From assembly GCA_023662725.1 (NCBI GenBank), contig JAMPIL010000001.1, forward strand, positions 825,618-889,617: DNA of 64,000 nucleotides, in the 5' to 3' direction. How positions within the stretch are numbered: the stretch's first letter is position 1; every line of letters begins with the position of its first letter. The notes under the pieces were generated by a model. That model saw only the letters and a program-made list of their open reading frames with translations, had not been told where the DNA came from and did not search any database. The translations under genes and the position numbers were made by a program. Below, piece by piece: positions 17,335 through 26,455 of this stretch. The DNA is from Ruminococcus flavefaciens. GTDB lineage: Bacteria; Bacillota; Clostridia; Oscillospirales; Ruminococcaceae.

Positions 17335-18078
17335 TTACTTTATGTCTGTTTTCCGGAAAATAGCGATTCCTCCGAGAGTTGAAACTAATGTTACAATAAG
17401 TGATGATATCGGATAGAGTGTAAAATTTGTGTAATCTGAAACAAGGTCATCATAAACTGAATTTTGAAGCTCTGCAAGCTGTTCTGTCAAAAGGCAATTA
17501 TTTATAAAATGAAGCAGATCTTCATTTGTAATGAAGATAGAAAATGCCTCAAACATCATCAGTGCGTAATAGAACATAAATGAAAGCACAGTTCCGCTTG
17601 TGCCTTTTACAGTCATACAGATAAAAACAGTGATCGATGTAAAAGTTATCAGCGGACATAATGTAAGAAGAAGCTTTTTGAAAAAGAATCCAATTTCAAA
17701 TCCGTCGCTGAAGCCAAAAAGCGGAGTTCCGACTGCAAAAATAAAGAGCAGATATACGGCGAAAATCACAAGCGTCATAATTACAGAGATTATCCAGTTT
17801 GCCATATAAATGCTTTGTCTGGAGTGCCCGACAATGATTTTATTGCGTATAGTATTGTTGGTATAATCTTTGCTTATAAACAGTCCGCCTGTAATTGCAA
17901 TTATCATGGGAAGAAACGTATTCATGAAAAAGGGGAACGGGTCCATGTACAATTCATCGTTCATTGATGCGGAAACCCACATTATCAGTGAGGGGATAGC
18001 TATCATTATAAGCAGAGAAAAAACGAATCTTTTTGTTTTGAATGCACGAGGCAGAGTTGCTGAAAGAAGATCAATCAT
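17335..18078 (-). CDS. ABC-2 type transporter permease
   Basis: 247 aa, six predicted membrane helices with a short cytoplasmic N-terminus and a large loop between helices. The segment LFISKDYTNNTIRNKIIVGHSR after helix two is typical of ABC-2 permeases in bacitracin/lantibiotic-type exporters (BcrB-like). It pairs with the ATPase encoded immediately upstream: the two reading frames overlap by 8 bases, so they are co-translated. The transported substrate is unknown. Confidence 0.88.
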   Translation of the reverse strand: MIDLLSATLPRAFKTKRFVFSLLIMIAIPSLIMWVSASMNDELYMDPFPFFMNTFLPMIIAITGGLFISKDYTNNTIRNKIIVGHSRQSIYMANWIISVIMTLVIFAVYLLFIFAVGTPLFGFSDGFEIGFFFKKLLLTLCPLITFTSITVFICMTVKGTSGTVLSFMFYYALMMFEAFSIFITNEDLLHFINNCLLTEQLAELQNSVYDDLVSDYTNFTLYPISSLIVTLVSTLGGIAIFRKTDIK

Positions 18079-18982
18079 GGTGAACGCCTCCCACTAACTT
18101 CATAAAGTAGTTTTCAAGACTTTCGTTTGATTCGGACATGGTAACAACATAGCAGCCCTTTTCATTGAGAGCAAGAACAAGCGGAGTTACCTCGATATCG
18201 GAGAAAATTACAGCTTCTGTTGCGGAGAGAACCTTGAATTCAAGCTGTTTTTCGCTAAGAACCTCTTGCAGTATCCTTGTATCGTTAACCGTGATCTTCA
18301 TAGACTGGCGGCAGGATTCATGAAGTTCTTCCGCCGACATTTCCTTAATTAGCGTACCATTATCAATAAATCCGTAATGCGTAGCAAGCTTTGAAAGCTC
18401 GTCAAGGATATGGCTTGAAATGAGGATAGTAATTCCACGTTCGTGATTCAGCTTTAAAAGAAGCTCACGAACTTCGATGATTCCCTGTGGATCAAGACCG
18501 TTGATAGGCTCGTCAAGAACGAGAAAATCCGGATTTCCGATAAGTGAAAAGGCGATTCCAAGTCTCTGGCGCATACCAAGAGAGAAATCCTTAGCTTTTT
18601 TCTTTCCAGTATCGGTAAGTTCGACCAGTTTGAGTATCTCTTCCAGATTATCCGGCGCAAGTCCCATTACCTTATACTGTAAACGTAGATTTGCTCGTGC
18701 ATCAAGATCGGGATAAATTGACGGAGTTTCAACAACAGCTCCGGTTTTTCTTCTTATTGCAAGAATTGCGGAGTCTTTATTATTCACTCCATAAAGAGAA
18801 TAGCTGCCGGAGCTTGGATTATGCAGACCGCAGACAATTCTGATAAGCGTTGTTTTTCCGGCGCCGTTTCTGCCGACAAAACCGTAAATGGAGCCTTTTG
18901 GAACTTTCATGGTAAGTTCTTTTAGAATACGATGTTTTCCGTAATTCTTGCAAAGCTTATTGGTTTGAAGAATGTATTCCAT
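18071..18982 (-). CDS. ABC transporter ATP-binding protein (BcrA/CcmA type)
   Basis: 303 aa. Walker A GRNGAGKTTL (~37-46), Q-loop region, signature FSLGMRQRLGIA, Walker B PDFLVLDEPINGLDPQG and H-loop ISSHIL are all present. The C-terminal ~85 residues form the extension usual for ABC-2 exporters. Energises the permease encoded next. No histidine kinase or regulator is adjacent, so resistance to a peptide antibiotic is only one possibility. AAAGGATC precedes ATG. Confidence 0.93.
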   Translation of the reverse strand: MEYILQTNKLCKNYGKHRILKELTMKVPKGSIYGFVGRNGAGKTTLIRIVCGLHNPSSGSYSLYGVNNKDSAILAIRRKTGAVVETPSIYPDLDARANLRLQYKVMGLAPDNLEEILKLVELTDTGKKKAKDFSLGMRQRLGIAFSLIGNPDFLVLDEPINGLDPQGIIEVRELLLKLNHERGITILISSHILDELSKLATHYGFIDNGTLIKEMSAEELHESCRQSMKITVNDTRILQEVLSEKQLEFKVLSATEAVIFSDIEVTPLVLALNEKGCYVVTMSESNESLENYFMKLVGGVHHD

Positions 18983-19001
18983 TTTTGATCCTTTCTAAAT
19001 G

Positions 19002-19036
19002 AAAAGGCAGTCATGCCCAAAAGAACCTGACTGCCC
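19002..19036 (-). terminator. Terminator of tuf
   Basis: GGCAGTCA (19006-19013) pairs with TGACTGCC (19028-19035); minus-strand TTTT follows. Located 23 bases after the tuf stop. Confidence 0.8.
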
Positions 19037-19058
19037 AAATCGTTTGAATGAATATTAA

Positions 19059-20261
19059 TTAGTCTTCGTTGATCTTTGTAACAACGCCTGAACCTACTGT
19101 TCTGCCGCCCTCACGGATAGCGAAACGAAGTCCTTCTTCGATAGCGATAGGAGTGATGAGCTCAACGTCCATAGCAACGTTATCGCCAGGCATACACATT
19201 TCCTTATCAGCAGGAAGAGTAACAACACCAGTAACGTCAGTTGTTCTGAAGTAGAACTGAGGTCTGTAGTTGTTGAAGAAAGGAGTATGACGTCCGCCCT
19301 CTTCCTTCTTAAGAACGTAAACCTGTCCGGAGAACTTTGTATGTGGGTGGATTGAGCCTGGCTTACAGAGAACCTGACCTCTTTCAACCTGATCTCTTGT
19401 GATACCACGGAGGAGAGCGCCTACGTTATCACCAGCCTCACAGAAGTCAAGAGTCTTTCTGAACATTTCAAGACCTGTAACAACTGTGTTAAGTTTCTCG
19501 TCAGAAAGTCCAACGATCTCAACAGGCTCGTTAACATTAAGACGTCCTCTTTCAACTCTACCTGTAACAACAGTACCACGACCGGAAATTGTCATAGTAT
19601 CTTCAACAGGCATAAGGAAAGGCTTAGCATCGTCTCTCTCAGGGCTTGGGATATACTCGTCAACAGCGTTCATAAGCTCAATGATAGGAGCGTAAGCAGG
19701 ATCATTGAGATCATCAGGAGCGTTAAGAGCTGCAAGAGCAGAACCCTTGATGATAGGTGTATCGTCGCCAGGGAAATCATAAGATGAGAGAAGATCACGG
19801 ATATCCATCTCTACGAGCTCGAGAAGCTCTTCATCGTCAACCTGATCAGCCTTGTTCATGAATACAACGATTGCAGGAACGCCAACCTGACGAGCGAGAA
19901 GGATGTGCTCTCTTGTCTGAGCCATAGGACCGTCAGAAGCAGCACAAACGAGGATAGCGCCGTCCATCTGAGCAGCACCAGTGATCATGTTCTTAACGTA
20001 GTCAGCGTGACCAGGACAGTCAACGTGAGCATAGTGACGAGCGTCTGTCTCGTACTCAACGTGAGCAGTATTGATTGTGATACCACGCTCTCTCTCTTCA
20101 GGAGCCTTATCGATCATATCGTAAGCCTCATACTGAGCCTGACCCTTCATAGCGAGAGTCTTTGTGATAGCAGCAGTAAGAGTTGTCTTACCGTGGTCAA
20201 CGTGGCCGATAGTACCGATGTTTACATGGGGTTTAGTTCTTTCAAATTTAGCCTTAGCCAT
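19059..20261 (-). CDS. tuf: Elongation factor Tu
   Basis: 400 aa, full length. GTPase that delivers aminoacyl-tRNA to the ribosome. G1 [11 protein letters not shown]2 RERGITI, G3 [13 protein letters not shown]4 NKAD, G5 GSAL; domains 2 and 3 follow, ending GVVTKINED. Last gene of the str operon but with its own promoter just upstream. Strong ribosome-binding site AAGGAGGAA. Confidence 0.99.
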   Translation of the reverse strand: MAKAKFERTKPHVNIGTIGHVDHGKTTLTAAITKTLAMKGQAQYEAYDMIDKAPEERERGITINTAHVEYETDARHYAHVDCPGHADYVKNMITGAAQMDGAILVCAASDGPMAQTREHILLARQVGVPAIVVFMNKADQVDDEELLELVEMDIRDLLSSYDFPGDDTPIIKGSALAALNAPDDLNDPAYAPIIELMNAVDEYIPSPERDDAKPFLMPVEDTMTISGRGTVVTGRVERGRLNVNEPVEIVGLSDEKLNTVVTGLEMFRKTLDFCEAGDNVGALLRGITRDQVERGQVLCKPGSIHPHTKFSGQVYVLKKEEGGRHTPFFNNYRPQFYFRTTDVTGVVTLPADKEMCMPGDNVAMDVELITPIAIEEGLRFAIREGGRTVGSGVVTKINED

Positions 20262-20306
20262 TGGAAAATTCCTCCTTAAATAAGAAATTCAGAAATCTGT
20301 ATATAT

Positions 20307-20335
20307 ATTATACCAGATTATTCTGGTAAATTCAA
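20307..20335 (-). promoter_or_regulatory. tuf promoter with dyad in the spacer
   Basis: Minus strand TTGAAT (20335-20330), 17-bp spacer, TATAAT (20312-20307). The spacer contains most of a perfect dyad TACCAGA-TTAT-TCTGGTA (20311-20328), which could be an operator or chance. Confidence 0.7.
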
Positions 20336-20376
20336 GTGTTTTGGAGAAAAATATTCTCCAAAAGCGCTTGATTTTT
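20332..20376. terminator. Hairpin between fusA and tuf
   Basis: A long stem (about 20332-20348 with 20354-20371) lies 12 bases after the fusA stop and abuts the tuf -35 box. The leftward strand lacks a T-run, so it may only partly terminate, or may protect the fusA mRNA end. Confidence 0.5.
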
Positions 20377-20387
20377 AATTAAATTGA

Positions 20388-22472
20388 TCAATCCTTACCC
20401 TTATTGCGGGCAGTCATAATCTTTTCAGCGATATTCTTCGGAACTTCAAGGTAGCTGTGGGGTTCCATGGTGTACTGACCACGTCCCTGAGTATTTGAAC
20501 GAAGATCGCTTGTATAGCCGAACATTTCAGAAAGCGGAACGAGAGCGTCGACCTGAACAGAACCTGTTCTGGATTCCTGTCCCTGGATCTGACCACGACG
20601 TGAGCTGAGATCGCCGATAACAGTACCTGTATAATCGTCAGGAACGATAACAGCAACCTTCATGATAGGCTCCATAAGAACCGGATTAGCCTTCTCCATA
20701 GCTTCCTTGAATGCCATAGAACCGGCGATCTGGAATGCCATTTCGGAGGAGTCAACTTCATGGTAAGAACCGTCATAAAGCTCAACCTTAACGTCAACAA
20801 CTTCGTAACCTGCGAGGATACCGGACTTCATTGCGCCCTGGATACCCTTATCAACGGCAGGAATATATTCCTTAGGAATAGAACCGCCGACGATAGCGTT
20901 CTTGAATTCGTAGCCCTTACCGGATTCGTTAGGTGAAACACGGATCTTAACGTGACCGTACTGTCCCTTACCACCGGACTGACGAGCGTACTTCTTGTCA
21001 ACATCAGCAGAACCCTTGATAGCTTCCTTATAAGCAACCTGAGGTGCGCCTACGTTAGCCTCAACCTTGAACTCACGAAGGAGACGGTCAACGATGATAT
21101 CAAGGTGAAGCTCACCCATACCAGCGATGATAGTCTGACCTGTTTCCTCATCTGTCCATGTTTTGAAAGTAGGATCTTCTTCAGCAAGCTTTGCGAGAGC
21201 GATACCCATTTTTTCCTGACCAGCCTTAGTCTTAGGCTCGATAGCGAGCTGGATAACAGGCTCCGGGAATTCCATGGATTCGAGGATGATAGGATGCTTT
21301 TCATCACAGAGCGTATCGCCTGTGGTTGTATTTTTAAGACCAACAGCAGCAGCGATATCGCCGGAATAAACTGTTGTAAGATCTTTTCTGTGGTTTGCGT
21401 GCATCTGAACGATACGTCCGAAACGCTCACGGTTATCCTTAGTAGCGTTAAGAACAGTATCACCCTGATTTACAACGCCTGAATAAACACGGAAGAAAGC
21501 AAGCTTTCCAACGAAAGGATCGGTTGCGATCTTGAATGCGAGAGCAGAGAACGGCTCATCGTCAGAAGACGGTCTGTCCTCTTCTTCATCAGTATCAGGA
21601 TTAACACCCTTGATAGCAGGAACATCGAGCGGAGAAGGCATATAGTCGATGATAGCATCGAGAAGCTTCTGAACACCCTTGTTCTTATATGAAGTGCCGC
21701 AGGTAACAGGAACCATTTCGTTAGCGATAGTAGACTTTCTGATGCAAGCCTTGATCTCTTCGATAGTAAGTTCTTCACCATCGAGATACTTCATCATAAG
21801 TTCCTCGTCCTGTTCAGCAACGTGTTCAACCATATCGTCGTGATACTGCTGAGCCTTTTCCTTCATATCCTCTGGAATATCCTCAACACGGATATCCTTT
21901 CCGAGGTCATCGTAATAAATGTAAGCCTTCATTTCAACAAGGTCGATGATTCCCTTGAATTCGTCCTCAGCGCCGATAGGAAGCTGAATCGGAACAGCGT
22001 TACATTTAAGTCTGTCCTTCATCATGTCAACAACACGATAGAAGTTAGCTCCCATGATATCCATCTTATTTACATAAGCCATACGGGGAACTTTATAGTT
22101 ATCAGCCTGTCTCCAAACGGTTTCAGACTGAGGTTCAACACCGCCCTTAGCGCAGAGAACAGTTACAGAGCCGTCGAGAACACGAAGTGAACGCTCAACT
22201 TCAACAGTAAAGTCAACGTGGCCGGGAGTATCGATGATATTAAGTCTGTGGCCTGCCCAGTAGCAAGTAGTAGCAGCGGAAGTGATAGTGATACCTCTTT
22301 CCTGTTCCTGCTCCATCCAGTCCATAGTAGCGCTTCCCTCATGGGTTTCACCGATCTTGTGGTTTACACCTGTATAATAAAGGATACGTTCTGTGGTTGT
22401 GGTCTTACCTGCGTCGATGTGGGCCATTATGCCGATATTTCTTGTATTTTCAAGTGTACAATCTCTTGACAT
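20388..22472 (-). CDS. fusA: Elongation factor G
   Basis: 694 aa. Translocation GTPase. G1 [16 protein letters not shown]2 [13 protein letters not shown]3 [10 protein letters not shown]4 NKMD; domain IV with [15 protein letters not shown] and C-terminal domain V are complete. Follows rpsG by 24 bases in the str operon. RBS AAAGGAGGA upstream. Confidence 0.99.
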   Translation of the reverse strand: MSRDCTLENTRNIGIMAHIDAGKTTTTERILYYTGVNHKIGETHEGSATMDWMEQEQERGITITSAATTCYWAGHRLNIIDTPGHVDFTVEVERSLRVLDGSVTVLCAKGGVEPQSETVWRQADNYKVPRMAYVNKMDIMGANFYRVVDMMKDRLKCNAVPIQLPIGAEDEFKGIIDLVEMKAYIYYDDLGKDIRVEDIPEDMKEKAQQYHDDMVEHVAEQDEELMMKYLDGEELTIEEIKACIRKSTIANEMVPVTCGTSYKNKGVQKLLDAIIDYMPSPLDVPAIKGVNPDTDEEEDRPSSDDEPFSALAFKIATDPFVGKLAFFRVYSGVVNQGDTVLNATKDNRERFGRIVQMHANHRKDLTTVYSGDIAAAVGLKNTTTGDTLCDEKHPIILESMEFPEPVIQLAIEPKTKAGQEKMGIALAKLAEEDPTFKTWTDEETGQTIIAGMGELHLDIIVDRLLREFKVEANVGAPQVAYKEAIKGSADVDKKYARQSGGKGQYGHVKIRVSPNESGKGYEFKNAIVGGSIPKEYIPAVDKGIQGAMKSGILAGYEVVDVKVELYDGSYHEVDSSEMAFQIAGSMAFKEAMEKANPVLMEPIMKVAVIVPDDYTGTVIGDLSSRRGQIQGQESRTGSVQVDALVPLSEMFGYTSDLRSNTQGRGQYTMEPHSYLEVPKNIAEKIMTARNKGKD

Positions 22473-22496
22473 AATAATCCTCCTTTAAAATGACGC

Positions 22497-22967
22497 TTAC
22501 CAGCGGTAGTGAGCAAACGCCTTGTTTGCCTCTGCCATCTTGTGTGTATCGTCACGCTTTTTGCAAGCACCGCCTGTGCCGTTAATAGCGTCGAGGATTT
22601 CACCGGCAAGTCTTTCCTTCATAGTCTTTTCATTTCTCTCTCTGGAATACTTAGTAATCCATCTGAGACCGAGAGTCTGACGTCTTTCTGGTCTTACCTC
22701 CATAGGAACCTGGTAAGTAGCGCCGCCGAGACGACGAGCCTTTACTTCGAGTTCTGGCATGATATTTTCCATAGCCTGCTCGAATGCTTCAAGAGCGTCC
22801 TTGCCTGTTTTTTCAGCTACGATTTCAAATGCATCGTAAACGATTTTCTGTGCAACACCCTTCTTACCATCAAGCATAATGTTGTTGATAAGGCGTGTTA
22901 CGAGCTTTGAGTTGTATACAGGATCCTGTAATACATCACGCTTTGCGATATTACCTCTTCTTGGCAT
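22497..22967 (-). CDS. rpsG: 30S ribosomal protein S7
   Basis: 156 aa, the standard length. Binds the 3' major domain of 16S rRNA and nucleates its assembly. N-terminus [20 protein letters not shown] and C-terminus [12 protein letters not shown] are characteristic. The start was placed at 22967, after AAGGAGGGAAG; an in-frame start six codons upstream would be inside the ribosome-binding site. Confidence 0.98.
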   Translation of the reverse strand: MPRRGNIAKRDVLQDPVYNSKLVTRLINNIMLDGKKGVAQKIVYDAFEIVAEKTGKDALEAFEQAMENIMPELEVKARRLGGATYQVPMEVRPERRQTLGLRWITKYSRERNEKTMKERLAGEILDAINGTGGACKKRDDTHKMAEANKAFAHYRW

Positions 22968-23219
22968 TTCGCTTCCCTCCTTCACATAGATTCATGAATT
23001 CATAGGTACTCGAACCAACCGATTACTGCGGACCAAATCCGGCAATGCTTCACCGGTCGGCACGTCAGGGCCAATGCAGAGGATTTGATAAGATGCTGAA
23101 AAAAGTTCAGCATGATCTATATAAATCTCCGCATTTATCCTGCGGTAGTAGATAGCCTATTTTATTAAATTGTGCGGCAGTTCTGAATTCAGCCTGCCTG
23201 CTTGCTGAAACAGAAGATC
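22968..23219 (-). other. Long structured rpsL-rpsG spacer
   Basis: 252 bases separate S12 from S7, unusually long for a str operon. On the minus strand it contains a clear hairpin (GATGCTGAA... reading around 23090-23115, GCTGAACTTTTTTCAGC) and further short complementary segments, with no ORF. In E. coli S7 represses its own synthesis by binding the rpsL-rpsG spacer, so a ribosomal protein-binding leader is a reasonable guess. Confidence 0.45.
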
Positions 23220-23636
23220 TTACTTCTGCTTAGGTCTCTTAGCGCCGTACTTGGAACGAGCCTGAGCACGGTTAGCAACGCCCTGAGCGTCAAGAGTACC
23301 TCTAATGATGTGGTAACGCACACCAGGGAGATCCTTAACACGTCCGCCTCTTATAAGAACAACGCTGTGTTCCTGAAGGTTATGACCGATACCAGGGATG
23401 TAAGAAGTTACTTCGTAACCGTTTGTGAGCTTAACTCTGGCAATCTTTCTCATAGCTGAGTTAGGCTTTTTAGGTGTAGCAGTTCTAACAGCAGTGCAAA
23501 CGCCTCTCTTCTGAGGTGAGCTCTGGTTGATCTGAACCTTCTTCTTAGCATTGTAACCCTTCTGAAGTGCAGGAGCAGTAGACTTTGTCTCAAGATCCTT
23601 TCTTCCCTTACGAACGAGCTGGTTAAATGTTGGCAT
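23220..23636 (-). CDS. rpsL: 30S ribosomal protein S12
   Basis: 138 aa. Decoding-centre protein; streptomycin target. Start [14 protein letters not shown], conserved [20 protein letters not shown] and [26 protein letters not shown] in pieces, and C-terminal [10 protein letters not shown]. The start was set at 23636 after GGAGGAAG; the frame runs 17 codons further upstream, but that extension overlaps the leader and is not conserved in the family. Confidence 0.98.
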   Translation of the reverse strand: MPTFNQLVRKGRKDLETKSTAPALQKGYNAKKKVQINQSSPQKRGVCTAVRTATPKKPNSAMRKIARVKLTNGYEVTSYIPGIGHNLQEHSVVLIRGGRVKDLPGVRYHIIRGTLDAQGVANRAQARSKYGAKRPKQK

Positions 23637-23695
23637 ATTCTTCCTCCTTTTCTCAAATGATATAATATGTGCATATATAATCAGCACACCTTAAT

Positions 23696-23724
23696 ATTAT
23701 ATCCAAAAAAATCCGGCTTGTCAA
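23696..23724 (-). promoter_or_regulatory. str operon promoter
   Basis: Minus strand TTGACA (23724-23719), 17-bp spacer, TATAAT (23701-23696), about 60 bases before rpsL ATG. The -35 and spacer lie inside the terminator hairpin of the preceding gene. Confidence 0.85.
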
Positions 23725-23747
23725 GGGGTAAACCTTAAAAAGCCGGA
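23705..23747 (-). terminator. Terminator of the cohesin-like/dockerin gene, overlapping the rpsL promoter
   Basis: Minus strand TCCGGCTT (23747-23740) pairs with AAGCCGGA (23719-23712), followed by TTTTTTT (23711-23705 region). The 20-base loop includes most of the -35 box of the str promoter, and the T-run forms part of its spacer. Confidence 0.7.
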
Positions 23748-23807
23748 AATTTAACGTTATTTTGTGATTTTTCCCATCATAGGGGATAGTTTTGCCTCAG
23801 ATGTTGG

Positions 23808-24965
23808 CTAATTTAGACTGTTTTGAATCCACTCCTCAAGATTTGGTATAGAGCCGGGCGGCGAAGAAATGACAAGCGTATAGTATCTGAGGATCAAAGT
23901 TGCGTCAATACCGTCTACCACAGAATCCTTGTTAACGTCTGCCGCCAGTTTCTGATTGTCGCTGAACGTACTTGTTCCTCCGGATATAATAACGGTATAT
24001 TCACGAAGAACAAGAGTAGCGTCTACTGCATCAATAACGTTGTCATCGTTTACATTGCCCAGGGTATATTCCTGTGGAACAGGCTTATCGGAGGCAGTTA
24101 TAGTTATCGAATCTTTGGCGACCGAGCCGTCGTTGCGCATAGCGTTTATAGTTATAACAGCCGTTCCGGCGGAATTGATATTGAGGATTTTATTGTCTGA
24201 AACGCTTGCAACGCTCCAGTTATCGGATTCAAACCAGATGTTTCCTGAAAATGCGCTGATGTCGGAATAGGAATAATTTAAATTTACCGAATTTCCGGTG
24301 TAGAGCTGACTTGATTCAGGCTGCTCCAGAATGACGATGGCTTTATCAGGCGGAGCAGTTGTAGTAGTTGTTGTGGTTGAAGAGGTGGTAGTCGTTGATG
24401 ACGTTGTAGTAGTAGTTGTTTTCACGGGAGCAGTTGTTCCGGTTGAAGGACCGCTGCCAACGTTGATAAATCCGGAACGAAGCATCGGGAAGTAAGCCGA
24501 ACCAGTTGAGGTTGTCGCAGTCATTTCCTCTGCGACCCAGCTTACAGTATATTTTCCGGCAGGACAGTTTTCGGGAACATGAAAATATGCCGAGAAGAGA
24601 ACGCTTTCGTTGTCGCCTGCGGAGGGATTAGAACCGTTTATCTCAAACATCATTGTGTCTCCGCTGATAGAAGTATTTATCGCACCGTTATACGTATCGC
24701 ATCTTTCGGACATACCGATAGGCTGAATCGGTGAATCGCACTTTAATCCGATACCCGAAATATTTTTAAGAGCAACAGGGGATTCGACGATGATATCAAT
24801 TTTAACGTCATCTCCGGGAACAGCTTTCATGGTTTTGATAAACCATGTCATTTTGCTGCCTGATTTTATTAACGGAGCTTCGGCAGAAACCGGAAATGAT
24901 ATGCACATAAGCGCCATAAGCGTACTAATAATGACGGAAACAAGCTTTTTGTAATTTGATTTCAT
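23808..24965 (-). CDS. Putative adaptor scaffoldin: cohesin-like domain, Ig-like domain, dockerin
   Basis: 385 aa. Signal peptide (1-~28). Residues ~30-172 form a beta-sandwich resembling a cohesin: AVPGDDVKIDIIVESPVALKN start, LKCDSPIQPIG, FEINGSNPSAGDNESVLFSAYFHVP, and AGKYTVSWVAEEM then GFINV at the end, the usual cohesin strand pattern. A Thr/Ser linker (~178-205) leads to a BIG2-like Ig domain (~207-293) and a two-repeat dockerin (~300-370) with NVNDDNVIDAVDATLVLREY and DVNKDSVVDGIDATLILRYY, tail GSIPNLEEWI. A one-cohesin, one-dockerin layout is that of adaptor scaffoldins such as R. flavefaciens ScaC. The cohesin call is from pattern only; a carbohydrate-binding or other Ig-like module remains possible. 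First dockerin loop begins with Asn in place of Asp. Confidence 0.65.
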   Translation of the reverse strand: MKSNYKKLVSVIISTLMALMCISFPVSAEAPLIKSGSKMTWFIKTMKAVPGDDVKIDIIVESPVALKNISGIGLKCDSPIQPIGMSERCDTYNGAINTSISGDTMMFEINGSNPSAGDNESVLFSAYFHVPENCPAGKYTVSWVAEEMTATTSTGSAYFPMLRSGFINVGSGPSTGTTAPVKTTTTTTSSTTTTSSTTTTTTTAPPDKAIVILEQPESSQLYTGNSVNLNYSYSDISAFSGNIWFESDNWSVASVSDNKILNINSAGTAVITINAMRNDGSVAKDSITITASDKPVPQEYTLGNVNDDNVIDAVDATLVLREYTVIISGGTSTFSDNQKLAADVNKDSVVDGIDATLILRYYTLVISSPPGSIPNLEEWIQNSLN

Positions 24966-24997
24966 AATTCAGACACCTCCTTAAATGGCTGATTAAA

Positions 24998-26434
24998 TTA
25001 TCTTTTTCTGATGGAAAACAGCATTATGATTGGGTAGATCTCAAGTCTGCCGAGAAGCATATCGAAGCAGAGAACGATCTTGGAGAACGACTGTAAGTCT
25101 CCGAATCCTCCTGCCGGACCGAATCTTCCAACGCCGAATCCGATGTTGTTCATACAGGTTATAACTGCCGAAGCCGATTCTTCAATTGAATAATTATCAA
25201 AGGAGATCAGCAGAAGCGATATGCACATGAGCATTACAAACAAAATGAGATACGAGGTAGCTCCTCTTACAACGTCCTTTTCGACTGGCTTTCCATCCAT
25301 TTTGACTGTTGCAACGGCTCTTGGATTGATGATATATTTCAGCTCCTTGATGCCGGCTTTAATGATTATCATGATACGGGAAACCTTCATTCCGCCTCCG
25401 GTTGAGCCTGCGCATGAACCTACGAACATCAGGATAAGCATAAGAGTCTGTGAGAAAACAGGCCACTGAGCAGTATCTGCCGTTGCGAATCCGGTTGAAG
25501 TTATAGTTGAAGCGGTCATAAAGAAAGCGTGTCTCAAAGCGTCCCCGAAATTATTGAAAAGGTGAAGAATATTAAGTGTTATAATAAGCGTAGCCGTTAT
25601 AATTATTCCGAAATAAAAGCGAACTTCTTCGTTTTTGAAGGCAGTGGAAAACTTTCTTATTAAAATATAATAGTAAAGATTGAAGTTAACTCCGAAGAGA
25701 ATTATGAAAACGGCGATGACCATTTCAATGTAAAGACTGTTGTAGTGAGCGATACTGTCGCTGTAGATCGAAAAACCTCCCGTTCCGGCAGAGGAGCAGG
25801 CATGGATTATACAGTCATAAAGCGGCATTCCTCCGAAGAGCAGGAAAATGATTTCGGAAACTGTGAGTGTGATGTAAATTCCATAAAGAATTCGTGCGGA
25901 AAAGCTGGACTTTGATACAAGTCTGCCGACTTTAGGTCCGGCGCACTCAGCACGCATCATGTGCATGGTTCTCGTATCGTTGCTGGACATGATCGCAAGC
26001 ACGAACATCAGAATTCCCATACCGCCGAGCCAATGGGTGAACGCTCGCCAGAAAAGGCAGGATCTTGACATTGATTCAACATCGCTCAGGATGGTTGCTC
26101 CGGTAGTGGTAAAGCCGGAAACAGTTTCAAAAAGAGCATCTGCAAAATTCGGGATTTCGCCTGATATAACGAACGGAAGCGCACCGATTGCGGAAATTGT
26201 CATCCATGCGGCGGCAACGCTTACAAATCCTTCCATAGAATAGATAGATTTATCCTTTGGCTTCTTTATGGTTGCAATAAAGCTTACAGCTTCGAGAATA
26301 AGAATTGGTATTCCGAAAGAAGCGATAACATGGTTTTCGCCGTAAATAAAACCGACAAGAATGGGCAGGAGCATAAATAATCCTACAACTCTGAAAATCT
26401 GTCCTATGATATATAAGATCATTTTATAATTCAT
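24998..26434 (-). CDS. trkH: Trk-type potassium uptake protein, TrkH
   Basis: 478 aa, integral membrane channel-like subunit for K+ uptake. Four M1-P-M2-type repeats are visible with selectivity-filter segments SGFTTTGATI, SSAGTGGFSIYSD, STITSTGFATAD and NNIGFGVGRFGP. It follows trkA by 21 bases, forming a trkA-trkH operon. Ends with SIRKR. There is no sign of a sodium-specific (KtrB) distinction that can be read safely. Confidence 0.93.
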   Translation of the reverse strand: MNYKMILYIIGQIFRVVGLFMLLPILVGFIYGENHVIASFGIPILILEAVSFIATIKKPKDKSIYSMEGFVSVAAAWMTISAIGALPFVISGEIPNFADALFETVSGFTTTGATILSDVESMSRSCLFWRAFTHWLGGMGILMFVLAIMSSNDTRTMHMMRAECAGPKVGRLVSKSSFSARILYGIYITLTVSEIIFLLFGGMPLYDCIIHACSSAGTGGFSIYSDSIAHYNSLYIEMVIAVFIILFGVNFNLYYYILIRKFSTAFKNEEVRFYFGIIITATLIITLNILHLFNNFGDALRHAFFMTASTITSTGFATADTAQWPVFSQTLMLILMFVGSCAGSTGGGMKVSRIMIIIKAGIKELKYIINPRAVATVKMDGKPVEKDVVRGATSYLILFVMLMCISLLLISFDNYSIEESASAVITCMNNIGFGVGRFGPAGGFGDLQSFSKIVLCFDMLLGRLEIYPIIMLFSIRKR

Positions 26435-26455
26435 TTTATTAACTTCTGCTCCCCT

